Source: an uncultured Clostridia bacterium
GTDB lineage: Bacteria; Bacillota; Clostridia; Saccharofermentanales; Saccharofermentanaceae
Direction of reading: 5' to 3'
Assembly: GCA_946537885.1 (NCBI GenBank)
Contig: CAMNGC010000013.1
Span: forward strand, 1 to 56,500
DNA length: 56,500 nucleotides
The notes beneath the pieces were generated by a model, which was not told the DNA's origin, ran no database searches, and worked only from the letters and a program-made list of their open reading frames with translations. A program made the translations under genes and the position numbers. Shown here piece by piece: positions 16,426 through 26,434 of this stretch; within the stretch, counting starts at the first letter, position 1, and each line of letters begins with the position of its first letter.

Positions 16426-18669
16426 CTATTTGGCAGACTCGGTCACGGCGTTTTTCTTCTTGGCAGCCGATATCAGAAGCACGACAGCGATGGCTGCCAC
16501 GACTATAAGTGTCACGGCAAGACCGCCTTCCGGACCGAATGATCCGCCGGTCCAAAGAACGTTCGCGGCAGACGAAGATGTGGCGCGGCTGCTGATAAAG
16601 GATACTCCGCCTGAATTGCCGCTGACCTCGAGTCCTACGATATTGCCTTGTGTGAGATTCCACATGGTGTGAGCAGCGCACAGGGTCCAGATCTGGGAAG
16701 TCTTGAGAGCGATCAGGGCGTAGAGCACGGATATCAGGATAAGGTTGATAAGAGCCAGAGGCGTAAAGCCCGGGTTCAGACCGTGGAATAAACAGAAGAG
16801 AAGAGACGATACTGCGACAGCCGGAACAAGACCGAATCTTGATGCGGTACGGGACATCATAAAGCCTCGGAACATGATCTCTTCAGTAGCGCCCTGCGGG
16901 ATCCACATGAAGAAATAAGCAAGCAGGAGAGGGATATCAGAGTTCTTGATCCCGGTCGATGCGATCTCGATGTTACCGGTAGCCATAAGGATCAGAAAGA
17001 CAAGCCCTATCATGCCGGCGCCTAATGGAATGCCGACAAGATATCGCGTGATGGCACGGCGGTCAAAGGAGAGACCGATCGTTGACAGAGAGTTCTTTTC
17101 GACGACCTTGATGTGGAAAAAGTAAACGGCGATTATCAGTATATATCCGACTCCCATGGAGATAAGGAAAGCGGGCGTGCTCATAAAGACGCCGACGATA
17201 GCCGCAGAGGATTCGAGCACATCATCCATTGTTGCTACATCCTTAAGACTCAGGAGTATGTCGGTAAGACCTGACCCGCCTGTCATAAGAAGAGGCGGAA
17301 GGAGAGCGAGCATCTGGAAAATGGCAAGGAGACCAAGAGGTCTCAGGATCTGTCCGGAGATGAAGCCTGCAGCCGGTATGAAGCGACGCGGCTTGTAGCC
17401 GAATACTGATGCCTTGGGCTTAAAAGCCGCCCGGCGGTTGGCGCGTTCAACCAGCTTGGCTGAGCGCCTGAGATCCTTGTCTGAGGATGATACAGTCGAT
17501 ACCGTAAAACGTTCGAAGTCCAGTAGTTTGATGGTGATCCCCGTGCAAATGACCGCAAGAGCTGTCGTAATAAGAATACACAGGAAGGTGTTGACTATAT
17601 TGAAATCGCTGCTGTGACTTAAGACGGCTCCGCTTCCGAGGAACTGTCCGTAAAGGGGCATGATGTAGTAAAGACGCCCGAAGTCCTCGCCGCTTTCCAT
17701 GCACATGACGCAGAGAACGATAAAGATCAGGAAGATCGGCAGAAAAGTGGTCTGTGCGGATACGACACTGCTGTTCATGGCCGAGATCAATACCGTAAGA
17801 GCGGCAACGAATAGAGCGATAGATGCCATCAGCAGGAAGGCGGCCAAAGCGCCTGCACGATAGAAGGGGATGATCAGAAGCGGGACAGACAATACCAGCG
17901 CCGGTATCAGCGTCTTGATCCACACCGCTGTTACGTATCCGAGGATGATCGTGCTTCGCCTGACCGGCGTCATCAATATGGCGGCAAACGTTCCCTGTTC
18001 TTTGGCGGAAGCTATGACCGTGGTGCCGATGCTCATGGCGGCATAAAGAATGACAATGAAGAACAGGAGCGGCACAAGCGTGCGTGCGCCCTCTCTGAGA
18101 CCTTCGTGGCTTTCTTCTTTCTCGGAAGGGAATACCGAATCACTGACACTGTAAACAGGCGAATGAACAGCGATGGGGATGTCCTTCTCTTCCAGCAGGT
18201 ATTTCTGGTAGCCCGCCAGATATTCGTCGACAAAGTTCTTCCTGTAGTCTGCGTTACGGAGACTGTTTATAGGATAGAAGGTCAGGATATCCGTTTTCTC
18301 TCCGCTTGCCGTATCTGCTTCTTCTACGGGGAATACGAGGGTCAGGAAGGCGTGTTCATCTTCCATCCATTCATTAAACTGTGACAGATCGAAAATATAC
18401 TCGTGCTCATAATAGCTGAATCTGTAATTAGTCGGATTATCTCTTGTATAGTCGGTCCACTCCTGGGGTGCATTTACTATTACGACTTTTGTGGGCTCTT
18501 TACGGTGCCAGTAATTTGTCATCCACCACCAATAGTAGAAACTGATGATGGTGCAGATAAGAATAAAACCGAAGCACAGCATCGCGATGCCTGTGGCCGT
18601 GGAAGCCTTGGCACCTTTATTGCCCGTTCTTCCGAGCGAGTTGCGAACTATTGCCAGGTATTCTCTCAT
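16426..18669 (-). CDS. ABC-2 permease fused to a CPBP intramembrane protease
   Basis: The protein has 747 residues. The first 400 are a NatB-like ABC-2 permease: one N-terminal helix, a large extracytoplasmic loop (residues 55-195), then five or six helices with the KEQGTFAAILMTPVRR cytosolic loop. The C-terminal part, from about residue 430, holds another helical bundle with the CPBP (Abi/CAAX-like) motifs EEIMFRG, FCLFHG and HTMWN, the Glu-Glu and His residues of this glutamic-type protease family. It follows its ATPase by 3 bases. Fusions of this kind are known among Firmicutes NatB-like proteins. The substrate is unknown; peptide export with processing is an inference. Confidence 0.88.
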   Translation of the reverse strand: MREYLAIVRNSLGRTGNKGAKASTATGIAMLCFGFILICTIISFYYWWWMTNYWHRKEPTKVVIVNAPQEWTDYTRDNPTNYRFSYYEHEYIFDLSQFNEWMEDEHAFLTLVFPVEEADTASGEKTDILTFYPINSLRNADYRKNFVDEYLAGYQKYLLEEKDIPIAVHSPVYSVSDSVFPSEKEESHEGLREGARTLVPLLFFIVILYAAMSIGTTVIASAKEQGTFAAILMTPVRRSTIILGYVTAVWIKTLIPALVLSVPLLIIPFYRAGALAAFLLMASIALFVAALTVLISAMNSSVVSAQTTFLPIFLIFIVLCVMCMESGEDFGRLYYIMPLYGQFLGSGAVLSHSSDFNIVNTFLCILITTALAVICTGITIKLLDFERFTVSTVSSSDKDLRRSAKLVERANRRAAFKPKASVFGYKPRRFIPAAGFISGQILRPLGLLAIFQMLALLPPLLMTGGSGLTDILLSLKDVATMDDVLESSAAIVGVFMSTPAFLISMGVGYILIIAVYFFHIKVVEKNSLSTIGLSFDRRAITRYLVGIPLGAGMIGLVFLILMATGNIEIASTGIKNSDIPLLLAYFFMWIPQGATEEIMFRGFMMSRTASRFGLVPAVAVSSLLFCLFHGLNPGFTPLALINLILISVLYALIALKTSQIWTLCAAHTMWNLTQGNIVGLEVSGNSGGVSFISSRATSSSAANVLWTGGSFGPEGGLAVTLIVVAAIAVVLLISAAKKKNAVTESAK

Positions 18670-18672
18670 CGC

Positions 18673-19407
18673 TTAATTCTCCGTGTGATACTTGCTGTAT
18701 AGCTTAAAGAACGCTTCCTCGAAGTTCGCACTCCCGGTAAGCTCCGTCAGCTCTTTGCTGCTTCCGCTTTCCACGATCCGGCCGTCTACCAGGATGCCTA
18801 TGTCGTCGCACAGCTGCTCTGCCAGAGAGAAGATATGTGTCGACAGTATTATCGATCTGCCCTGACTCTTAAGATCCAAAAGGTAATCGGTAACCTGTTT
18901 GGAAGTAAGAATATCAAGACCGTTCGTCGGCTCGTCGAAAACGATCACCGGCGGTTCATGTATAAGGCTTATTGCAATGGATATCTTCTGTTTCATACCC
19001 GTAGACAGTTCTACGATCCTCTTGTCAGCGAAGGGGCTGATCCCAAAGCGGTCAAATGACTGAGCCTTGCGCTGATCATGCTCTTCCTCGGGCAGGTCAT
19101 AAAGAGCGTAGAACAGATCGAAAAGCCTGTTGGGCGTAGACAGGGGATCGAGCTTGACTTCCGTCGTCAGAAAGCCGATGAGCTTATGGATCTTCAGAGG
19201 CTCTTTTACCGTATCGATGCCGCAGATCTCTATCGTTCCCTCTGTAGGTTTAAGAAGGGTAGAAGTCATTTGCATCAGCGTTGTCTTGCCGGCGCCATTT
19301 GGCCCCAGAAGACCGTAGATCGTGCCGGGCTTCACGCTGAAGCTGACATCCTTTACGACCATTTTGTCGCCCGTATATCTTTTGCTGACATTCTTAACCT
19401 CGATCAT
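18673..19407 (-). CDS. NatA-like ABC transporter ATPase
   Basis: This 244-residue ATPase has Walker A GPNGAGKTT, the signature LSTGMKQK, Walker B VIVFDEP with TNGLD, and STHIF. The ATG at 19407 is chosen over an upstream one at 19440 because it has a GGAGGAAAG ribosome site and overlaps the preceding permease stop by 4 bases (ATGA). It sits between two permease genes (19404-20672 and 16426-18669), so it probably powers a heterodimeric ABC-2 exporter of the NatAB type. Confidence 0.92.
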   Translation of the reverse strand: MIEVKNVSKRYTGDKMVVKDVSFSVKPGTIYGLLGPNGAGKTTLMQMTSTLLKPTEGTIEICGIDTVKEPLKIHKLIGFLTTEVKLDPLSTPNRLFDLFYALYDLPEEEHDQRKAQSFDRFGISPFADKRIVELSTGMKQKISIAISLIHEPPVIVFDEPTNGLDILTSKQVTDYLLDLKSQGRSIILSTHIFSLAEQLCDDIGILVDGRIVESGSSKELTELTGSANFEEAFFKLYSKYHTEN

Positions 19408-20672
19408 CTTTTGCTTTCCTCCGAGAAAATGCTTGTGCACCTACGGAAACCGAGCCAGACCACCAGCAGGTTGCAGATGATGACCTGAGCAAAGTGTTTC
19501 CACTTGAATGTTGAAAGAAATATGGTCCTGTACAGAGCTGTTGTATTGTGGACCGGCAGGAGATACTCCAGCGCCATGGGGCGGCCTGCGTTTCCTAATT
19601 GCAGGAAGAAGTCCACCAGCAGGAGCAGGAGCGGGATCTGCATATTGGCGATTATGTCCTGATATTTCGTAAGGCAGAGGCATACATGTGCGCAGTAGAC
19701 TGCCATAACCGCAGCCGACAGGGGCATGGCTATTATCAGGCAGAATAGCTGGGACGGGGTCAGCAACATGCCGAAAGGCAGAAGTGACATGGAGTCATTG
19801 CTGTGATTAAGCCAGGATGACATAAAGAGAAAGACGAAGGATACCATGCCTGATACAGTTACGAGACCGACTATGGCAAGTGTTTTGCCTCCAAGAATAA
19901 AGCCGGGGCTGACAGGTGTCATCTTGAGCTTAGCGAGGAAGCCGCGGTTCTTCTCCTGGGCGATCATATCGCCCGACAGTGAGAATACGCAATAATACAT
20001 CAGCAGAGTCAGGATGCCGGGGACTACCCTTGCAGCCATGTAATTGGCATTGGCTCTGTGATTCATGACATATGTAATGGGATTATAGTCATCAACATTA
20101 TAGCTGGAGGCTATGAGGTCCCCGTATTCGCCGCCGAGAATATCGGGAAGGGAGGATACGAATTTACTGCTGACATTCTCTTCAAAGCTCGTGGCATTAA
20201 GGCTGTTTGCATATTCGCCCCCTGCATAGAAGACCGCCAGGAAAGCTTCGCTTTTATACTCGACATCCCCTGCCGCGATATGCTTATAGAATTCCGTTAC
20301 CGCTCCGTCAAAATCAGTGCCGGCGCTCTTGCCGTCGTAACTTCCGAAGATTACCAGAAGCTCGCCTCTGTCAACTCTTGAATAGAAATAATCCTCATCT
20401 CGATTGAGTTCGTCGACGGTCCAGGTCTCATATTCATAATCGAAAGAAGTCTCTACTTTGTTGTTGTAATCACGGAAGCTGTCGGGGCAGTTTACCACTA
20501 TTACCTTTTGACCGCCGAAGCTGCCTGTAGACAGATACTTTACCAGTTGAGGAAAGATGTTAATGGCAAAGACCATTATGGCTGCAGGGATCAAGAATAT
20601 CGCAGCCGTCTTTTGCCAGTTTGTAAGGATCTTACTGATCTCCCACTTAAATACCGTGAACAGGTGTCGCAA
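19404..20672 (-). CDS. ABC-2 permease (NatB/YhaP-like)
   Basis: The protein has 422 residues. An N-terminal helix (residues 20-42) and an extracytoplasmic region of about 160 residues are followed by six C-terminal helices and the cytosolic motif EKNRGFLAKLKMTPVSP typical of ABC-2 permeases. It heads a run of three genes (permease, ATPase, permease-CPBP). The first helix includes ISKILTNWQKTAAIFLIPA. Sodium or drug export is the usual suggestion for such systems; the substrate cannot be told from sequence. Confidence 0.85.
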   Translation of the reverse strand: MRHLFTVFKWEISKILTNWQKTAAIFLIPAAIMVFAINIFPQLVKYLSTGSFGGQKVIVVNCPDSFRDYNNKVETSFDYEYETWTVDELNRDEDYFYSRVDRGELLVIFGSYDGKSAGTDFDGAVTEFYKHIAAGDVEYKSEAFLAVFYAGGEYANSLNATSFEENVSSKFVSSLPDILGGEYGDLIASSYNVDDYNPITYVMNHRANANYMAARVVPGILTLLMYYCVFSLSGDMIAQEKNRGFLAKLKMTPVSPGFILGGKTLAIVGLVTVSGMVSFVFLFMSSWLNHSNDSMSLLPFGMLLTPSQLFCLIIAMPLSAAVMAVYCAHVCLCLTKYQDIIANMQIPLLLLLVDFFLQLGNAGRPMALEYLLPVHNTTALYRTIFLSTFKWKHFAQVIICNLLVVWLGFRRCTSIFSEESKR

Positions 20673-20762
20673 TGATAATCCTCTCGTCTCATATCGAGAC
20701 AGGCTAATTATACAGCATCAAAGAAGTCCAATTCTATATATTACGAGCAATAATAGTAGGAG

Positions 20763-21977
20763 TCAGGCAAGCTTTACGACGAGAGTTACTTCGAAGGAAT
20801 CCCCGTTTATGTCAGCGTAGATGTCACCTTCCATAAGAGTCATAAGTCTTTTACAGATAAACAGTCCCAGACCGTTGCCTTTTATGCCTGTACTGTTGCT
20901 GCCTCGATGGAAACTCTCGAAGATCTCGGGAAGGTCCTTTTTGCTGAGGCTGCATCCGCTGTTTGTTACTGTTATCAATTCGCAGCCGTCCATAGAATTG
21001 AAGCTTATGCCTATAAATCTGCCGTCACCGTATTTTATGGCATTTTCGATGAGATTCTGCAGACATTCACCGAGACGGTCGGGATCGCAAGACAGCAGGC
21101 AATCCCTATACTTCTCTATCTTGAATTCTGTAGCCGTAAGAGCAAACTGAGCAGCATAACGGTCGTTTATCTTATTGATGATCCTGCTTAAAAATTCCTC
21201 TGTCTTCTTCACTTCAAAAGTCATGAAATCCTCGCTGGCAGCTTCCGTGATCTCCTTTACAAAGTGCTCGATCTCATCTGCGCGTTTTTTGATGTTTATG
21301 GCGGCGCTGTGTTTTTTCTCCTCGTCCTTATAAAGTCCCTTTTCCAGTGCTTCGGCATTGAGCTTGATAGCAGACAGGGGAGTCTTGATGTCGTGAGAGA
21401 GGGATAAGAGGAGGAGCTTTCGATCCTTCTGCATGCTTATCTCTTTCTGACGACTGTTCTCGATGCTCTCGCGGAGCATATTGACGCCCCAGGTGAATTT
21501 GCCGAAGAAGCGACTCTTTTCCTCCGGGATCTCGACTGCCAAATTTCCCTTGGCCAGCTCTGTAGGCACATTTGTCAGTCGTCCGAAGGGTCTGATGATC
21601 TTGCGCATTATGTATATAAGCACCGCGAAAATGACCGCAAATGCAATGCTCAGACTTCCATTAACAACAAATATTATACTTTTATGTTTGTCTGTCTTAT
21701 ATTCGACTCGATAGAGCTCGTCATTTGCTTCGATGATGAGATAGTGCTCATCGCTCTTGTAGAGTTCCCCCTCGGATTCGGGATAGACTCCTATTATGTG
21801 AGGATAGTCCTCAAGGTCGTAACTGCCTGTCTCTTCGATGGAGTCGGCCAGTCTCTTAGCTTCTACCCGATAATAACCGTCATCGTAGATCCTATCCCTC
21901 AGATGGAGATTAAGTCCGACAAGAAGGATCAGATAAATGACTACGATAAGGATGCAAAGACGTCTGTAGGTCCTCAT
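20763..21977 (-). CDS. Sensor histidine kinase
   Basis: The 404-residue protein has two helices (residues 7-24 and 101-124) around an extracytoplasmic loop of about 75 residues. A HAMP-like segment follows, then the H-box SLSHDIKTP with His195, N-box NLIENAIKYG, and G-box GNGLGLFICK. Its ATG overlaps the response regulator stop by 4 bases. The pair lies on the same strand between two ABC exporters (22764-25910 upstream, 16426-20672 downstream), which are likely targets. Confidence 0.93.
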   Translation of the reverse strand: MRTYRRLCILIVVIYLILLVGLNLHLRDRIYDDGYYRVEAKRLADSIEETGSYDLEDYPHIIGVYPESEGELYKSDEHYLIIEANDELYRVEYKTDKHKSIIFVVNGSLSIAFAVIFAVLIYIMRKIIRPFGRLTNVPTELAKGNLAVEIPEEKSRFFGKFTWGVNMLRESIENSRQKEISMQKDRKLLLLSLSHDIKTPLSAIKLNAEALEKGLYKDEEKKHSAAINIKKRADEIEHFVKEITEAASEDFMTFEVKKTEEFLSRIINKINDRYAAQFALTATEFKIEKYRDCLLSCDPDRLGECLQNLIENAIKYGDGRFIGISFNSMDGCELITVTNSGCSLSKKDLPEIFESFHRGSNSTGIKGNGLGLFICKRLMTLMEGDIYADINGDSFEVTLVVKLA

Positions 21978-22636
21978 ACGAATTTATACCCCACACCCCA
22001 GACGGTAAGTAAGCGCTTGGCATTCTTGGGATCGTCGCCTAATTTCTGGCGAAGACGGTTAATGTGCACATGCAGGGTCTGAAGCTCTGAGTCGCTGTCA
22101 GAACCCCATATGGTATTGAAGAGATATTCTTTCTTAAGAGCTTTTCCCTGATTCTCGATGAGAAGAGCCAGCAGGTCGAATTCCTTGGATGTGAGCTCCA
22201 CGGGCTCTCCGTCGATAATTGCCGTCTTGTCGGCAAGGTTAAGGGATACACCGTTGGCCGTGATAATGCTTCTCTGGTATTTGCGTTTGAAAATGCCTTT
22301 TATCTTGGCGATAAGTATATCAATGTCGAAAGGCTTCTCTATATAGTCATCAGCGCCCAGATCGAACGCATTTAGCTTGTCTTCTTTATCAAGTCTTGCA
22401 GATACTATTAGGATGGGTGTATCAGCTGCCTCGCGCAGCTTGCTGCAGACCGCGAAGCCGTTAACATCCGGCAGATTGATATCCAATATAACGAGCCTGG
22501 CTCCGTACTTCGCATAGAGTTCGACGGCGCGTCCGCCATCCGAAGTCGACGACACGACATAACCTTCTTCTCGAAGAAAGTCAGTCATAAGTTCTGCCAG
22601 GTCCTTATCATCTTCAACTATCAGGATATCGATCAT
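21974..22636 (-). CDS. OmpR-family response regulator
   Basis: This 220-residue protein has a receiver domain (DILIVEDD, phosphoacceptor Asp52 in LDINLPDVNG, conserved Lys in IEKPFD) and a C-terminal winged-helix domain of the OmpR/PhoB type (VELTSKEFDLLALL, LHVHINRLRQKL, TVWGVGYKF). ATG 22636 has the GGGGGAGGAGG ribosome site, so the longer frame from 22666 is not used. It works with the adjacent kinase. Confidence 0.94.
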   Translation of the reverse strand: MIDILIVEDDKDLAELMTDFLREEGYVVSSTSDGGRAVELYAKYGARLVILDINLPDVNGFAVCSKLREAADTPILIVSARLDKEDKLNAFDLGADDYIEKPFDIDILIAKIKGIFKRKYQRSIITANGVSLNLADKTAIIDGEPVELTSKEFDLLALLIENQGKALKKEYLFNTIWGSDSDSELQTLHVHINRLRQKLGDDPKNAKRLLTVWGVGYKFV

Positions 22637-22697
22637 GACTCGCGCCTCCTCCCCCTTATTATTCATAATCGGGCTTCAAAAGGCAATATCCGAACAA

Positions 22698-22746
22698 CGA
22701 ATAAACCCTGCCCGGGCTCCTGCCGACGGCAGGGGGAAGGGCAGGG
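22698..22746 (-). terminator. Intrinsic terminator after the FtsX-type ABC operon
   Basis: On the minus strand CCCTGCCC and GGGCAGGG pair around a second inner stem (CCTGCC/GGCAGG), followed by a T-containing tract (TTTATT). It lies between the ABC ATPase stop and the response-regulator start and may reduce readthrough. Confidence 0.6.
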
Positions 22747-22763
22747 CAATCCGGTGCTCTATA

Positions 22764-23534
22764 TCACCATCCCTGTTCCATAAGCCAGTTGGTCAACTGT
22801 CTCTCTCGATCACGGGTTTCCTTCTCCCCACCGTTAAAATGTCCCAGCTCTTTCTGCCCGACGATGTTGCCGTCAACAAGATAGAGCACCCGGCTGCATT
22901 TTGCCGCAACCTTGGGGTCATGAGTTACGCACATGATCGTTGTTCCGTCATTATTAAGTGAGAGGAGCTCCGTCATAACCTCGTCGGAGCTGGAACGGTT
23001 AAGTGATCCTGTGGGCTCATCAGCGAAAATGATCTTCGGTGAGTTGATCATGCTCCTGCAGATGCAGGCTCTCTGAAGCTGTCCGCCACTGACTTCATTG
23101 ATGTCGTTCGTGCTTACATCGTCGATGCCGAGTCTCTTCATCAGGGCCCTGCCTCGCTCGGCGCTGGCCTTGCGGCTCTCTTTGTTTTTCTTGGACTTGA
23201 CTGCCGGCAGGATGATGTTATCGAGAATAGACAGATTCTTCATCATGTACATCTGCTGGAAGATGAAGCCCATATCATCAAGTCTTACTCTCGACATAGC
23301 CTTGTTACGGAGCTTGGAGATATTCTTTCCGTCGAAGATGACTTCGCCCGCCGTTACCTTGTCCATTCCGGATGCGCAGTAGAGAAGAGTACTCTTGCCG
23401 GAGCCTGACGGTCCCATTATGGCGACCATCTCGCCTTCATAGATCGTAAGATCGACATTCTTAAGTACGTTGTTCTGTCTCTTATTAACTATATAAGTCT
23501 TGCAAAGTCCTTTTGTCTGTAAAACCGTATTCAT
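22764..23534 (-). CDS. MacB/LolD-type ABC exporter ATPase
   Basis: The protein has 256 residues. It has Walker A GPSGSGKST, a Q-loop at IFQQMYMMKNLS, signature VSGGQLQR, Walker B IIFADEP with TGSLN, and H-loop VTHDP, matching ATPases that pair with FtsX-type permeases. It has a GGAGGAAAG ribosome site and follows its permease by 15 bases. In Firmicutes such systems often handle antimicrobial peptides under two-component control, and an OmpR-type pair lies just downstream. Confidence 0.93.
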   Translation of the reverse strand: MNTVLQTKGLCKTYIVNKRQNNVLKNVDLTIYEGEMVAIMGPSGSGKSTLLYCASGMDKVTAGEVIFDGKNISKLRNKAMSRVRLDDMGFIFQQMYMMKNLSILDNIILPAVKSKKNKESRKASAERGRALMKRLGIDDVSTNDINEVSGGQLQRACICRSMINSPKIIFADEPTGSLNRSSSDEVMTELLSLNNDGTTIMCVTHDPKVAAKCSRVLYLVDGNIVGQKELGHFNGGEKETRDRERQLTNWLMEQGW

Positions 23535-23549
23535 GTTCTTTCCTCCTTT

Positions 23550-25910
23550 TTATTCGATGCTTGCCGTATCGGAAGCCTTGATGGTTCTTGTGTATGTTGC
23601 TGTCAGGAATGCAGAGATGATCGTTGCAGCTATCAGGATCGCAGGTTGCAGGAGATATATCTCAAAAGGGTTATAAGTACACTCGACGGAGCTGACATCT
23701 CCTATCATTGAACAGACAAGGTTCATTCCGAATTCGCTGAGCGGCTTGACTGCAAGAAATGACAGGAAGCTCGCTGCGACGGCAGTGATCACGAATCTTA
23801 TCGTGTGCTGAGCAATAATGCTGAAGTTCGATATGCCGACTGCTTTCATGAGTGCGATCTCACTCTTCTCGCGTGAGATGAAGGATCTCTCCATCAGTAC
23901 AACGACCATCGCAGTGACCATAACCGTAAGTATGAGCGTCAATACTCTGAGTGATTCCAGGGTTTCTCCTATTCCGGTGTTCATACTGATGAACTCTGAA
24001 GTAGAGTAGATCTTGTTTGTATCAAAAAGATCCTTAAGCTTCTCGATGTTGTCCGAGAGCTGTTTCTGAGTCAGATCGTCTGTAAACTTAACCTGTATAC
24101 CCATGCATCCGTTCTTAGGGAAATCAGTCAGGTCATAGTGGTCACAGAATCTGACACCGGGGGATACAAAAGACGAGTATTTTCCGGTAATGATAAAGCT
24201 CCTGTACTCATCTCCGAGTTTGATGGAGAGGGTGTCACCGATGTCTACATCTAACATCTTCATAACAGAACTTGTTACCGCTATCTCATCGGGTTTGCTC
24301 GGAGCCGTTCCCTCATCATAGGAGAAAGTATTGTCGAAGTGACCCTCCTGGAATTCGGCTAAGACGTTAAGATGCTCGCCTTCATAAGTGGCATCTGTGC
24401 TGTTGGTCATGGTTACGGCAACTCTCGCCGGCATTCCGTTATCCGCAAGGAGCTGTTCGATGTCATCGAGTACCGTAATGTAGCCGTCATCTTCTATTAT
24501 GACGTCTCCCATTGTCTCGGTATCCATCATCGTCGCATCAGATTCAACGATGGAGAATAAAGGATGCAACTTGTCATCTCTGAGAGTTCTTGACCAGGAC
24601 GCCATTATCGACGTCATGAGCATGCCGAGAGCGATTATGACAGTGATCATGATATATCTTTTCGGTGCGCTTGCTACATCGTTCATGGCAAGGAATCCGG
24701 TCGATGAGCCGCGGGAACGGCTTAAGTGCATAACACTCTTCTTTTTGAACCTCTCGCCGGTCTGACCGTTCCTGACTGCATCGATCGGAGATAGCTTCTT
24801 GATCTTTGATGTGCTGTTGTAACAGAACAGCATGATAATGGCGACAACCAATACCGTACTGATAAACCCGATGTATGTCGTATCTCCGCCCTCGAGTACC
24901 AGATTCATGGAAATAGTCTTGAGCATATAGTTCGCCAGAGGGATCGAGATCAGGAAGCCTATGATCGCACCCGCTATGGCGATAGCAAAGTACTTAACGA
25001 TATATAGGCGCCTGATGGAGGGATTTGTTATTCCGACCGCCTTCATTACACCGATCTCGCGGAATTCCTCACTGATCGTAAAGCCTGTTGTAAAGCGAAG
25101 AACAACAAAGGCTGTGATCATAAGAAGGATGCTTACTATCATCAGGATGTATGCAGTGACCATATCCAGCAGATACATTGTCTTTGCTTCTTCGGTGGTA
25201 TATGTGGAGACATCCGAATAGTCGTCAAGGATATCCATTACGGCTGAGAGATCATCAGTTCTGATGAAGAAGATATCTGTGGACACCACATCATCATAAA
25301 TGTGCATATCGGGCGAAGCATCCAGATAGCGATAATCTTCTCTGTTAATCAGCAGATACGGTGAAGATCCCATAGATGTCGGGAGCATTGCTCCCTTAAA
25401 GTAACCGGCATATTCAAGTGTTATCTCGGTGTTCTCGACCTTAATAGTTACTTCATCGCCTTTTTTGATATCGAGTCCGTCGAGAAAGACGGTTGTGGAA
25501 TAAAATTTTCCCTTCTCAACCTCTGTGATCTTTTTGTTATCTTCATCGAAAAAGTTCATGATCATATCTTCATCAGACATCAAACAAGCCGGATTGATAA
25601 AGGTATCGAGCTTCTCGCCGTGAAGGCTGAAGGACTTGGAACTCATTATCATCAGGAAATCAAGCTTTTTGATCTCCGTAACAGAAGGCTCAGCCGCTAT
25701 CCGGTTATAGGCTTCACTGTCCTCCTTCATATTAACTTCGATATCAGGGACATTCGATATCTCATAGAAATGATCCACACCATTTGTGACTGCAACGATA
25801 TTGTTGATACTTGCCGAAGCGAATGTCGAGCAGATGATCACAAACAGCAGGATGATGACGTTCATCGTCTTCTTGCGTTTAAGGTCTTTTTTCAGGATCC
25901 TCCAAAACAT
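23550..25910 (-). CDS. FtsX-type ABC exporter permease (double FtsX)
   Basis: This 786-residue protein begins MFWRILKKDLKRKK, then a helix, an extracytoplasmic domain of about 200 residues, and three helices of a first FtsX unit (residues 250-390, with FREIGVMKAVG). A second helix and ectodomain (residues 420-640) lead to a second FtsX unit (SREKSEIALMKAVGIS). Duplicated FtsX architecture with about eight helices is typical of large Gram-positive exporters. ATG 25910 has an AAAGGAG ribosome site. It is probably the partner of the ATPase at 22764-23534. Confidence 0.9.
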   Translation of the reverse strand: MFWRILKKDLKRKKTMNVIILLFVIICSTFASASINNIVAVTNGVDHFYEISNVPDIEVNMKEDSEAYNRIAAEPSVTEIKKLDFLMIMSSKSFSLHGEKLDTFINPACLMSDEDMIMNFFDEDNKKITEVEKGKFYSTTVFLDGLDIKKGDEVTIKVENTEITLEYAGYFKGAMLPTSMGSSPYLLINREDYRYLDASPDMHIYDDVVSTDIFFIRTDDLSAVMDILDDYSDVSTYTTEEAKTMYLLDMVTAYILMIVSILLMITAFVVLRFTTGFTISEEFREIGVMKAVGITNPSIRRLYIVKYFAIAIAGAIIGFLISIPLANYMLKTISMNLVLEGGDTTYIGFISTVLVVAIIMLFCYNSTSKIKKLSPIDAVRNGQTGERFKKKSVMHLSRSRGSSTGFLAMNDVASAPKRYIMITVIIALGMLMTSIMASWSRTLRDDKLHPLFSIVESDATMMDTETMGDVIIEDDGYITVLDDIEQLLADNGMPARVAVTMTNSTDATYEGEHLNVLAEFQEGHFDNTFSYDEGTAPSKPDEIAVTSSVMKMLDVDIGDTLSIKLGDEYRSFIITGKYSSFVSPGVRFCDHYDLTDFPKNGCMGIQVKFTDDLTQKQLSDNIEKLKDLFDTNKIYSTSEFISMNTGIGETLESLRVLTLILTVMVTAMVVVLMERSFISREKSEIALMKAVGISNFSIIAQHTIRFVITAVAASFLSFLAVKPLSEFGMNLVCSMIGDVSSVECTYNPFEIYLLQPAILIAATIISAFLTATYTRTIKASDTASIE

Positions 25911-26102
25911 AGATTGCGCTCCTTTCCTGAGCATACTTTACTTTGTGATGTCATTAGACCATATCAATTCTTAACAAATCTTTAACTGGCGCTCAGTCAG
26001 GTGAAAAATAGGCAAATCCCCCCTGCAACCAGGTTGTACTTTGGTTTCCAAGCTACAGACCCGGGTTGATTATCAGCTTCCAAGCCCAAGCTCTGCGCCC
26101 AC

Positions 26103-26131
26103 TTGACAAAATGCCTGCGACTATGCATAAT
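26103..26131 (+). promoter_or_regulatory. Promoter of tRNA-Cys
   Basis: -35 TTGACA (26103-26108), 17-base spacer and -10 CATAAT (26126-26131), 12 bases before the tRNA 5' end. Confidence 0.8.
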
Positions 26132-26143
26132 AGTCAAGCACAC

Positions 26144-26218
26144 GGTGCCATAGCCAAGTGGTAAGGCCAAGGTCTGCAAAACCTTTATTCCCCGGTTCAA
26201 ATCCGGGTGGCACCTCCA
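26144..26218 (+). tRNA. tRNA-Cys (GCA)
   Basis: Acceptor GGTGCCA pairs with TGGCACC, discriminator T, encoded CCA. The anticodon loop gives GCA and the T-arm GGTTCAAATCC is intact. It lies between a clear promoter and a terminator, as a single-gene transcription unit. Confidence 0.95.
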
Positions 26219-26225
26219 GAATCAC

Positions 26226-26266
26226 CGTAAAGGGCTGTCTCCTGATGAGGAGGCGGTCCTTTTACG
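26226..26266 (+). terminator. Terminator after tRNA-Cys
   Basis: Arms CGTAAAGGGCTGTCTCCT and AGGAGGCGGTCCTTTTACG form a long hairpin with T-rich 3' arm. The GGGCTGTCTC core is shared with the terminator at 5962 and with the contig-end repeats. Confidence 0.8.
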
Positions 26267-26434
26267 TTAGAGGCGAATAAACGACACTGAAACGGCACAG
26301 CCGGGGCGGAAACCATTGTCGTTTTTGCGTCGCCCGACCGTTATGCCGAGTCAGAATCCCTTACTATATCCCATCTGTAAACTCGTCCTAATGTGTAGTA
26401 AAATATATTCTCGAAAACAAAATGAGGTAACTAT

